From positions 89,444 to 153,443 of the forward strand of contig JALPQD010000413.1 of NCBI GenBank assembly GCA_023101885.1: a stretch of DNA of 64,000 bases, written 5' to 3'. The position numbers were made by a program, and so were the translations under genes. Origin of the DNA: Typhlomys cinereus (taxonomy: Eukaryota > Chordata > Mammalia > Rodentia > Platacanthomyidae). Below are positions 46,478-56,155 of this stretch, in pieces (within the stretch, counting starts at the first letter, position 1; the number at the start of each line of letters is the position of its first letter). Under the pieces are notes generated by a model. The model was not told where the DNA came from and did no database searches. It was given only the letters and a program-made list of their open reading frames with translations.

Positions 46478-46605
46478 ATGTGGTTTTTTTTTTTTTTTTC
46501 ATGCTTTTAATCAGAGTCTCATTTCGTAGCCTATGCTGGCCTTGAGCTCTTAGTCTTTTTGTTCTAGCATCCAAGGGCTGGGAATGCAATCATAGGCCAG
46601 CACTC
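46478..46605 (-). repeat. B1 SINE with poly-T (poly-A on minus)
   Basis: T-run at 46484-46499, then AGAGTCTCATTTCGTAGCCT, ATGCTGGCCTTGAGCTCTTA, GGGCTGGGAATGCAATCATA and GGCCAGCAC, a minus-strand B1. Confidence 0.85.
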
Positions 46606-46609
46606 CAGA

Positions 46610-47635
46610 CTGGATTAGTATTTTGTGGATGTTTGTGAGCTGTGGATAGTTAAGTGTGAAGATGTAGAACTAAAAATAGAGACTGTGTTGCATTGATCAG
46701 TACCAGTAGTAAAAACCTATCAGTAAAGAAGTTGGCTGAGCTGCCAACTGGTTACCTTTAGGCCAGTGAATGGAAATTTTCAACTTAGGTTATTAGTATT
46801 CTTGAGTGTTGGGAGGGTGAAATTGTGTTTGAGGGTAAAACTTGGGAACTCTGAATAAAATTTTCTATTTCTAGCTTCTTTTTATAAGTCATCAAGTCCT
46901 CAGACTTGATAGGGCTTTTGTAGACGCTTTCAGTGTCTCAAGAGGAGGTTTTCTGACTCTGTCTATAATAAGTTTGCATCTGGCTTTGTCCTTACAAACT
47001 GTATAATTCTATCTTCTCTACTTTGAGAAGTGAGGTACCCTCTTCATCTAGTTACCATGACCCCAACCTAGACACCTCTCCTTCACTGACCGCTGGGGAG
47101 ACCCAAGGGAGGAAGACACAGTACAGGGGGTGCAGTATCTTTGGGTAACTGGAAGCCGATTTCATACTAGCTAAAAATGGACAATAAATCTACACAATGA
47201 ATAAAATGATTGCTTTTTCTCTAGAGACCACATTCCACCCCTGGTAATTTTAACACCCATCCAGGAAGTCTGGCTATAGCAGGGGATGAGGGGTGAAGGG
47301 AAAAGGACCCCATACCCAGCTTCCATCACCCTCCTTTTCCCCTGCAGGATGAATTCTTATCTGCCTACAGTTCCAGAAGAAGAATGATCAGCGTATCTCA
47401 GTTCACAGTGGACGCATGAGAGAATGATCATGGAGGAGTCCCAGCAAGAATTAAGGGAAACCCATAAACTTAGAAGACTGGAGAAGCTCACCACAACAGA
47501 CATGAGCTGTATGAGCCAAGATCTAGGGGTTCCCCAAGCATTGCTAGTGGACTTATTCCAGTCTACTCGGTTGGAATAGATGGTGGTTAACCTTCAAGTC
47601 CTCAGTGTGTTTCATTGAGTAGCTGGGAGAGGAAT
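46610..47635. other. No recognised feature
   Basis: Unassigned sequence. Confidence 0.4.
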
Positions 47636-47637
47636 GC

Positions 47638-47985
47638 TGTAGCAGTTACTGTTAACTATTGCTGTGAGAGAACACCCAAAGTCAAGCAACTTAAAGGAGA
47701 AAGGGAGACTTATTTAGCTTACGGTCCCAGAGAGGAGATATATTTTCTCATGGTGGAGGTGGCATGGCTGGCTGGCCAGAGCTGGAGAAGGATAAGTCAC
47801 TGCAGACATTTTGGAGACTGAGAGCTACAAGACTGCTTGCTACAAAGGCAGACTTCTCCTGGAGGTAGGATGGGACTAATCCACCCCTTTTGACTACTTT
47901 CCTCCAGCAAGGCTCCACCTCTCAAGGTTCTATGACCTTGCCAAACACATGAGACTGTGGAGAATACATTTCAAACCATGACACA
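47638..47985 (-). mobile_element. Solitary MaLR-type LTR (same family as 6656-7002)
   Basis: The reverse complement starts TGTGTCATGGTTTGAAATGT and includes TTGAGAGGTGGAGCCTTGC then TGGAGGAAAG, matching the 6656 LTR. The other end lies near TGTAGCAGTTACTGTTAAC. Confidence 0.7.
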
Positions 47986-49688
47986 GGCAGAAAGCTGCTT
48001 TTTTTCTACCAATGCACCTGGTTCTCTGCAGAGAGTGATAAGAACCTTATCTGATAGGGAGCTGGAGATCAGAGACAGAAGATTCGTCAAGGGTCCCAGC
48101 CCTAGAATTATACACAGGACATCACAGGGAGCTTGCTTGCAAGCAGATTCAAAACCTGGAGGAAGGAAGCAGCTGGGTCTGAGGACCTGGTCAGGAAGCC
48201 AAAGCCAGTGACACAGCAAGGCAGAAGCTATGGTTCCTTATGCCTTGGGCCTCGCTCGTGCCCACAGGGTTGCAGCTGCAAAACCTTACTTCCTGTCCTC
48301 CAGACTAGGCAAGTTAGTGCTGGAGCCTCAGTCAGCCCCTGATGAGCCACAGTTCACATGACTATGCTCAAATAAGCCCTGCCATCTCCATCACTTTTTC
48401 CTGCTTCTCTCTCAGTGCTTCTGAACACCTGAAACTGCCTCCTGGTAAGACATGAGCTGGGGCTGAGAATACTGTGCAGGACAATTACATTGTTATTGAT
48501 GTGTGTACTCAGTGCAGAGATGTACAGACGTGGAGCCTTCCCTCTCTTAGGATATTCTGACACAAAAAATGAAAGAACGAATGAATGTGTACAGCGGATG
48601 GATAAACATTTACCTTGAACCACTCACTGTTGACTTACTTTAAATGTGCTGGTTTTTATTTTGCCGGGAACATTTTCTCTGCAAGGAAATTTTAGGCTTG
48701 GAATAAACTTTTAAATCATCATTTTTGCCGTGAAATCTATTTGTCCATCACAAAGAAAATTCACACAAAGGTGAATTGTAGTCGGGTACTTTTCCCAGAA
48801 GGGAAAAATTCTGTCATCATGACAAAGCACAAATAGAAGTCAAATAATAAATTTCTCATGAGGTTCAGAGAAGCCAAGACTGTTCTTGACCCCTGATTAG
48901 TATAATAAAGAAACATCTTTTTACAACACCAGAACTCATGATGGAGGTGAGGGCTTTGACAAGAGCTTGGGAGGTGTATACTGTCAATCATGCTTCCTTT
49001 CACCTTCAGACTCAGACATGTCCAACTGACCCAGCCCAAGGCTCTGTCCTTTCCTGATTCATTATTCATCATCTGGAAGCTAAATCAGGGTTACCCTGGT
49101 TACAGGGAAGCTCTTCCAACAGCCTCAGATGTGTAATTGGTGTTGGCTTGGTTACCGGACGCTTTCAATTCTGAGGTGAGAGTATTGGTGATAAATGCAG
49201 CTACAAGCCTTGAAAAGAAATTCAAACGGGTTTTGGAGAAAATGAGACAGTCACAAGATTAAGGTCCTCATGGAAATGTGCCACTGAGTGTCTCAAACTA
49301 TGCTCCTGACAGACCCAGCGACAACTGAGAGAGGAATTGATGCATGAAAATAATAAGTGTGAAAAAAAATGGGATCACAAAACTCTAATTAGGTCATTTC
49401 TATCCCCTGAACTGGACTGTCAGGCACAGAACGCGAAGCGTGCCTCGAGGACCCTGCTCAGACCACCACGAAGCAAATGTTCCTCGAGTTCCTGTCCTAG
49501 CCCTGTTCTGTGTACAGATATGAGAAAAAGACTGAGGGAGAGGGGCCTGCAGGACTGGCTGGTAGGTGAATAATTAGGGATTTGACCTAAGATTAGATAA
49601 GAGAAAAAGAGCATTTTGTTGAACAGACAGCAAGAGGAAGACAGGAGAAGTCAGAGGGTCTAAAGCAGAGAGGGTTTAACGGCTTCAG
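47986..49688. other. Repeat-free stretch, no feature assigned
   Basis: No interspersed repeats were recognised over 1.7 kb, unusual for this window. The part at about 48640-49160 has the even composition of possible constrained non-coding DNA. No exon with paired splice sites was found. Confidence 0.35.
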
Positions 49689-49699
49689 AAATGTGAAGT

Positions 49700-50065
49700 T
49701 CAGGCAGGAGACAGGGTTCAGGGTTAGTTAAAGCCTTTGCCTTGCAAGCAAAGGGACCTAAGTTCAGACCCACTGGTTCCCACATACAAATGCTTGCTTG
49801 CAATTCTAATCCTGGGAAGGCAGAGCCTGGGAATTCCCAGAGCAAACTGGTTAGCCAGTAACTCCAGCGGCCGGCTCTGGGTTTAGTTAGAAATCCAGGA
49901 TCACAACAATAAGGTAGAAGAGCAGGCAAGGATGACTTCCAGTATTACCCTTGGGCTCCACAGGCACACATACTCAAGTACAGCTACGTACATACACCCA
50001 CCCATGTGCAAACACACATATGCATGCATCCCATGCACATATAAATGAAAAAGGGAAAAAAAAGG
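49700..50065 (+). mobile_element. tRNA-derived SINE, related family, with 10-bp direct flanks
   Basis: B-box-like GACCTAAGTTCAGACCC, body GGCAGAGCCTGGGAATTCCC then GAGCAAACTGG, and a CACACATATGCATGCATCC tail. AATGTGAAGT flanks it at 49690-49699 and 50066-50075. Confidence 0.75.
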
Positions 50066-50075
50066 AATGTGAAGT

Positions 50076-50770
50076 GTTAGGTCCCATGGCTAGAGCCTAG
50101 TATTTGCTCTGAGATGCTAAATTCACACCTACAACTACTGTCCATAGGAGACACCCAGAGCCCATGTCCACACAGGCTCTTTGATTGGGTAGGTTCAATC
50201 ATCAGGGAAAGTAGCAGAGAGCTGAGGACAACACAGAGGAAAGCCACTGTGTCCACTGTTATGGGGCTCAGTCTGCTCTACCCCCTTAGCTCCACATACA
50301 AGGACCACTGCAGAGAAAGAGGAGATGGGGAAAAGAAGGACGAAGGGCTGACAGTCCCCTGCAAAGATACATCTCGGAGAAACTACTGTACAGTGATTAC
50401 AGTTCAATCTGTTTTCCTACCCACTGATAGCGAGTTATGGACAATCGAGGAAACAATCTTGTACCTGTAATCCTTTATGGACCCCATTATGCAAATGTTA
50501 ATTATTCCATCTCGAATGTCAATGAGATAAAAATCAAGCATTTCTCATTAATAAAGTTACTAATGAGAAGAAAATAAACCTTAAAAATATGTTTAAAAGA
50601 CAAATAAACCAGAGGGAAAAAGCCACATATTATGTAATTCCATTAGTGTGAATTACTTAGACTGGCAATCAAGAGATTAAAAACAAACAAAACTATAATA
50701 ACAAAAAAATCCTAATTGCCAATATCTTAGATGAAATGGGAGTATAAATTTCTGTGGATTCTGTGGGAAA
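50076..50770. other. No recognised repeat; possible non-coding element near 50470-50580
   Basis: A 118-codon frame (50114-50470) lacks coding signature. At 50485-50575 there is an octamer-like ATGCAAAT overlapping AATGTTAATTATTCC and several TAAT cores. These are homeodomain-like sites, but such motifs are frequent by chance in AT-rich DNA. Confidence 0.3.
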
Positions 50771-50869
50771 TAAAAAGAAAGGGTTTCAACAAGGATTATA
50801 CTCAATAGGGAAAAACTTGAAACATTCCCGCTTCGATCAGGAACTAGACAAGGCTGTCAATTCTCACCA

Positions 50870-53060
50870 CTTCTGTTCAATATTGTACTTGAAGTCTTAG
50901 CTAGAGCCATAAGACAAGAAACGAAGATAAAAGGGATTCAAATCAGCAAGGAAAAAGTCAAGATATCTTTATTTGCAGATGACATGATCGTATGTACCTG
51001 AGTGATCCTAAAAACTCCACCAGGAAACTCCTGGAACTAATACATAAGTTCAGCAGAGTGGCAGGTTACAAAATAAATGTGTAAAGATCAGTGGCCTTCC
51101 TATACATCAATGCCATGGTTAGGCACAAGTGCCAACTTGACAATTGAGGGTTTGAGCTCTGGGCACATTTGTGGAGACTTAGTGGTTGAGTTGGGCCCAG
51201 AGCCCAACTGGGGAGAGCTCAGCCTATGGTGGGTGGGATTAGGCCCTGGAATAAAATACAGAGAGCTGGTTGAAGGATTTGTCATCCTTTTGTACACTTG
51301 GCCAGACATGCTGGTCTAGCAAGTAAGGATTGTCCCGTCCCTCTCTCAGCCATTATGTAGAAATGATGTGGCCAGGTCCCTCGGCCCGGTATTGGTGCAT
51401 GCTCTCCTGTCAAGCTGGACTGAGAACTGTAAGCAGTAATTATAAGAGACAATAAATCCCTTGTTCCCTTAAGCTGTCTGATGGTCATTTATCAGCAACC
51501 ATGCAGGCGAGCTGCTACAACCAAGGATGAAAAAAGTGGAAAAGTCCTAAAAGAAACAATCCCATTCACATTTAGCCCCTAAAAGAATGAAATACCTTGG
51601 TATAAATCTAAGAAAATCAAAGAAGTGAGAGACCTTTATAATGAAAACTTTAAAACCCTAAAGAAAGAAAGTACAGAAGACACCAGAAGGTGGAAAGACC
51701 TCCCATGCTCCTCAATCTCCAGAATCAACATCATAAAAATGATCATCCTACCAAAAGCAATATACAGATTCAACACTATACCAATCAAAATTCCCAAGCA
51801 ATTCTTTTAAAGAAATTGACCAAACAATCTCAAAATTCATATGAAAGCACAAAAGGTTCAGGAAAGCAAAAACAATGCTGAGTAACAAAAACACTGCTGG
51901 AGATATCAGCATACCAAACTTTAATCTATACTATAAATCCATAGTGATAAAAACAGCCTGGTGCTGGCTCCAAAATAGACATACAGATCAATGGATAAGG
52001 GTTGAAGACCCAGATATAAGCCCACACAACTACAGCCATTTGATCTTTGACAAAGGGGCCCAAAAATTCAATGGAAAAAGAACAGCATCTTCAACAAATG
52101 GTGCTGGCAAAACTAGATATCCACATGCAGAAGATTAAAACTGGACCCGTACTTGTCACCATGCACAAAAATTAATTCCAATTGGATCAAGGACCTTAAT
52201 ATTAGGTCAGAGACTATAAAAACTCTAGTTGAAAGGGTAGGGAACTCCCTCAAGCTGATTGGGCTAGGTCAATAGTTCCTAGACAGAAATCCAATAACAC
52301 AGTCACTAGAACCAATACTCAACAAATGGGATCTTACAAAATGAAAGAACTTCTGTTCAGATAAAGAGATTATAAACCGAGCAAAAAGACAACCCACAGA
52401 ATGGGAGAAAATCTTCACTAGCCACATATCTGATAGAGCTCTATTTTCCAGAGTGCACAAAGAACTTAGAAAACTAAACACCAAGGAGATAAATGGTCCA
52501 ATTAAAAAATGGGCCTGGGAATCCAAAAGAAAGTTTTCCAAGGACGAAGTTAAAATGTCTAACAAATATCTTTAAAAATGCTCTGCATCCTTAGCCATCA
52601 GGGAAATGAAAATCAAAACTTCCCTGAGATATCATCTCACTCAGGTCAGGATGGCAAAAATCCACAATACAAACATCACCAAATGCTGTAGAGGATGTGG
52701 AGAGAAAGGAACTCTCATACATTGCTGGTGGGAATGTAAGCTTATTACAGCCACTCTAGCAATCAGTTTGGCGATTTCTAAAAAAGTTAAAGACTGAAAT
52801 GCCATATGACCTTGCTGCTTCTGGGAATAATCCCCCATAATGCAGAAATTCACTACAGTGACACAAGCACAACCATGTTCATAGCATCACTATTTACAAT
52901 AGCAAAGTCATGGAGTCATCCCAAATGCCCAACAGTTGATGAATGGATAATAAAAATGTGGTATATTTATACAATGTAATACTATTCATCTATCAAAAAA
53001 GATGAATTAATGAAATTTGCTGGGAAATGGATGGAATTAGAAAAAATTATATTGAGTGAA
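50870..53060 (+). pseudogene. L1 ORF2 remnant in copy C
   Basis: Fragments of the reverse-transcriptase and C-terminal regions are legible in several frames: SLFADDMI near 50965, TRRWKDLPC near 51685, and a zinc-knuckle-like [18 protein letters not shown] near 52687. Frameshifts, stops and the LTR insertion leave no frame longer than about 100 codons. Confidence 0.8.
51111..51519 (+). mobile_element. Solitary ORR1-like LTR inserted in L1 copy C
   Basis: A 409-bp element from TGCCATGGTTAGGCACAAG to GCGAGCTGCTACA. It contains CAACTTGACAATTGAGGG and AATAAATCCCTTGTTCCC. It interrupts an ORF2 stretch that is continuous in the other L1s. ATCAA (51106-51110) and ACCAA (51520-51524) flank it, consistent with a 5-bp duplication carrying one change. 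Confidence 0.8.
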
Positions 53061-53284
53061 GTATCCCAGACACAGAAAGTTAGACACCATATGTACTCCC
53101 TAATAGGTGAATCCTAGTACCAATCCCATTTAATGACATATTCAAAGGTAAATCTCTTTAATACCTACTGTAATCACAAAGATTATATAAACAGAGGGAA
53201 GGGGAAGGAGCCCCCTTCCCCCCAAAAAAGGAGCGAGGGGATCATGCTTCAGTAGAGAAAATAAGTCATCTTGAAGTACTGCAT

Positions 53285-53524
53285 GTAAGTAGCAAGACAT
53301 CTGGTGCACATCATTTGCAGTTTCTTTCCTGGTCACTCGCAACTGAAGAGGTTTGATCTCATTAATCAGGGAAGGTATATGGACTGGCAGATAGACGGTA
53401 ACCATCCTGCAAATGGGACACTGACCTTCCCCCTCAGTGCTGTGTCCTTTTCCTATTCTTCCATCTACCTTTGAGTCTCCTTATATTAAGATCTTCATTT
53501 AAACAGTCTTTTATCTTTGGTTAG
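53285..53524 (+). other. GT-AG intron-like segment in L1 3' UTR (copy C)
   Basis: It starts GTAAGTAGCAAG after TACTGCAT and ends ATCTTTGGTTAG before GAGGTGACC. Its boundaries are homologous to those of copies B, D and F. Confidence 0.7.
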
Positions 53525-54337
53525 GAGGTGACCTTTGATACCAATGAGAATGCAGCCAAGGGTGGTGCAGGAAAAGCAAAACTGAAAACAACAACAAACC
53601 ATAATGGAACATCAAAGACCCTACATTAATCACGTGGAACCAGACCAGCCAAATCTCTTTCCATCCTAAATTTCAGGGAAACTTGCGGAAAAGGGGGTGG
53701 CAAGATTGTAAGAGGCTAAAGATGGGGAGGACCAATGACATGCAAATATGCCACACAAGTTAGGGCTGCAGTAGTCATAATCAGACTTTGCATGTCCTAC
53801 GCAGTGGCTGACATGTCAAGGATCCTCCCAAAGTCTAGCATGGATCACAGGGGAGAAAGCTCCAGGCAGTAGGATCCTTAGATCATAGGGGAGAAAGCTC
53901 ACAGTAGGATCCTTAGAGGCAAGGGATTAACAGTTATAATAGAGTTCCCATACTAATCGGGAGCCTGAGAAAAGGCTCCAGGCTATGCCATTGAGTCCTT
54001 ACCCCTCCGTAGGGTGGAGGACTCAGAAGGATGTTTGGCATTCACACAAAAGGATGCTCCAGACAATGGGAGGGAGGAAGTGGGAGGCATTGGGAGAGAG
54101 GGAAGGAGGGGGGGAAGGAAGGGGAAAAGCGGGGGAGAGTGCAAGAGGGAATAGGGAGGGGAGGAAAGAGGGAGAGGACTGGATACCTATTGAGCTTATA
54201 TGATTGGGAAAAAATACAATATGGGAGAAAAAAAAGATAAGGGTTTCTTAACTTATATAAAAAGAATCAAGTTTCTGAAAAACACAAACTCATATAATAT
54301 GGAGTTATCTGAACATTCCTGTAACTAGTTAGGAAGT

Positions 54338-54629
54338 AAAATTCACAGCTTTTCACAGACGTTCGTTCCTGATCATGTACAACTGAGGGGGTATGATCTC
54401 ACCAGAAGGGGAGGGCATATAGTCTGGCAGATGAAAAGTGATCATTTTGCAAATGAGTGACTGACCCCTCCCTCACCGAGGTTTCCTGCTTTTATTACAT
54501 CTACCCTTGAATGTGCTATTATAACAAGACTCCGGTTTAACAGTTTTTTGTCTCTGACCAGGGGGTGACATACAGTGCCCAGCAGGATGGAGTGAAGGGC
54601 ATTGCAGGAGTAGCAAAACTGCAAAAGAA
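54338..54629 (+). mobile_element. Outer L1 (copy D), left part: 5'-truncated 3' UTR, plus left target-site duplication
   Basis: 54338-54352 is AAAATTCACAGCTTT, repeated at 61296-61310. The L1 sequence starts at 54353 inside the intron-like segment (CACAGACGTTCGTTCCTG), passes its acceptor TCTCTGACCAG at 54561, and reads GGGGTGACATACAGTGCCCA. It stops at 54629, where the inner L1 begins. The remainder is at 60735-61295. Confidence 0.92.
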
Positions 54630-55034
54630 GTCCCCTTTCGCCCCCCCCCCCCCCCCCCCCCCCCCGCTCCGCCGGTCGGGACGCATACGCGAGATCCAGC
54701 CGGGCCTCACCGCGCGCTCTAGGACCCCAGGTCAGCCCACAGGGACCCGGCTCCGACTCCCGCCATCCAGCCGGAGCCGCACGGGGGCCAAGGGACGAGG
54801 AGGACCTCCCCCTGCGCCCGGGCCCGCCCCAGCTGCCCTCGGGTTAAATAGCTCCACTCCGACGCGCCCATCCTCCCCTTTCGCCACACCCCCGCTCCGC
54901 TGATCGGGACCAATACACGAGATCCACCCGGGCCTCACCCCACGCCCTAGGTGAATCCCCGTTCGGGCCCCGCCCACCAGTACCCCAGGCCAAATAATTC
55001 AGTTTAGTGAAATTGAGAGATCTTAAGAGTTAAA
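54630..55034 (+). promoter_or_regulatory. L1 5' UTR built from GC-rich repeat units (probable promoter)
   Basis: Two related units start CCCCTTTCG at 54632 and 54875, and both read CGCTCCGC, then GGTCGGGAC or GATCGGGAC, CGAGATCCA and GGGCCTCACC. The first ends near CGGGTTAAATAGCTCC, the second near AGGCCAAATAATTCAG. The second unit lacks about 90 bp of the middle. Tandem 5' units with promoter activity are known from mouse L1; a promoter role here is inference. The segment is CpG-rich. A C25 run occupies 54641-54665. Confidence 0.7.
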
Positions 55035-56105
55035 ATGACAATGCCAAAGGCAAAGTGCAAATCCATGAGAAGCAACGCTCAAGTAAACAAATTTCCCACT
55101 GAAGAAATTAATCCCATAATGTTAGATTCCAACAAGAACAAACCCGAGGAAAAAGGCCAAGAAAGCCTGACCCAGGATAACGACTTTCAAAATATGATCA
55201 TTACCATGTTCAATACTATGAAAGAGGAAATCCGGGAGGAATTACATAATCGAATCAATCGCTTTGAAGAGGAACACAACAGACATCTGGAGGAGTTGAG
55301 AAAAACAGTGCAAGAAACAAAAAGTGGCATAGAGCAGTTAAAACAAACTCAAGCAGAGTTTAAAACTGAGATAAAAGACAAGTTATCTTCAACCCAAAAC
55401 TCCACAGAGAGTCTTATCAACAGAACTAATGAAGCAGAAAACAGAATTTCAGACCTTGAAGATAAAGTGAGAGTACTAACCAGCTCAATGGAAGAGGTGG
55501 TTAAAGCCAAAAAGATACTTGAGAGAAATATCCAAGAGATATGGGACACCCTGAAGAAGCCTAACATGCGTATTCATGGAATACCGGAGCAAGAATCTCA
55601 AAATACCACCCCTGAGGAAATTTTTCAAACGATCATCAAGGAAAATTTTCCTCATCTAAAAAAAGAGAGGCCCATTCATATACAAGAGGCATTCCGCACC
55701 CCAAACAGATACGACCAAAATAGAAGCACACCGCTGCAAATAATAGTTAAAACACTCCACATTCAAGATAAAGAACTGGTGCTGAGAGCTTCAAGGGAGA
55801 AAAAACAAGTCACTTTTAAAGGCAAACCTATTAAAATAACAAATGACTTCTCAGTCGAAACAGTAAAAGCAAGAAGAGCTTGGAGAGACATACTTCAAGT
55901 ATTGAATGAACAAAAATGTCAACCCAGGCTGATTTACCCTGCAAAACTATCAGTCATGATCGAGGGAGAAAGAAAAATTTTCCAGCACAAAGACAACTTT
56001 AAGGGATACATGGCCACCAAACCAGGCCTTCAAAAACTGCTAGAAATGATACTCAAGCGTGAAGAAAAAAACAGGCATATCCAGGAGAACAGAAGGCAAA
56101 TATAA
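55035..56105 (+). CDS. L1 ORF1 protein (RNA-binding chaperone), intact
   Basis: 356 codons from the first ATG after the 5' UTR to TAA, within the usual size for mammalian L1 ORF1p. The family forms trimers through a coiled coil, coats L1 RNA in cytoplasmic particles and acts as a nucleic-acid chaperone in target-primed reverse transcription. Visible domains: a basic N-terminus (1-20), a long heptad-rich coiled coil (about 50-165, e.g. EEIREELHNRINRFEEEHNR), an RNA-recognition domain (about 167-262, starting near NMRIHGIPEQE) and a C-terminal domain (about 263-345, with VKARRAWRDI and YPAKLSVMIEGERKIF). The segment RASREKKQVTFKGKPIKIT matches the conserved basic stretch. It is uninterrupted, unlike ORF2 of the same element, so the protein could still be made. 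About 50 bp separate it from ORF2. Confidence 0.95.
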   Translation: MTMPKAKCKSMRSNAQVNKFPTEEINPIMLDSNKNKPEEKGQESLTQDNDFQNMIITMFNTMKEEIREELHNRINRFEEEHNRHLEELRKTVQETKSGIEQLKQTQAEFKTEIKDKLSSTQNSTESLINRTNEAENRISDLEDKVRVLTSSMEEVVKAKKILERNIQEIWDTLKKPNMRIHGIPEQESQNTTPEEIFQTIIKENFPHLKKERPIHIQEAFRTPNRYDQNRSTPLQIIVKTLHIQDKELVLRASREKKQVTFKGKPIKITNDFSVETVKARRAWRDILQVLNEQKCQPRLIYPAKLSVMIEGERKIFQHKDNFKGYMATKPGLQKLLEMILKREEKNRHIQENRRQI

Positions 56106-56155
56106 CACCATTAAAAGCGAAGCAATATACTTATAAAAGCTACTAAACATAATAA

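Larger units (their letters stand above)
50788..54231 (+). mobile_element. L1 copy C: 5'-truncated, with a solo LTR inserted and intron-retaining 3' UTR
   Basis: It starts in the reverse-transcriptase region (AACAAGGATTATACTCAATA), carries the FADD box near 50975 and runs through the ORF2 C-terminus, the 3' UTR and a G-rich tract (54063-54175). Many frameshifts and stops break ORF2. The flanks AAAAAGAAAGGGTTTC (50772-50787) and AAAAGATAAGGGTTTC (54232-54247) look like an imperfect target-site duplication. A solo LTR (51111-51519) interrupts it. The intron-like segment is at 53285-53524. Confidence 0.88.

Noticed and set aside
54565..54977. 112- and 81-codon GC-rich ORFs with Pro/Arg-rich products
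   Set aside because: They lie in the L1 5' UTR and its C25 run, with no frame conserved between the two 5' units.
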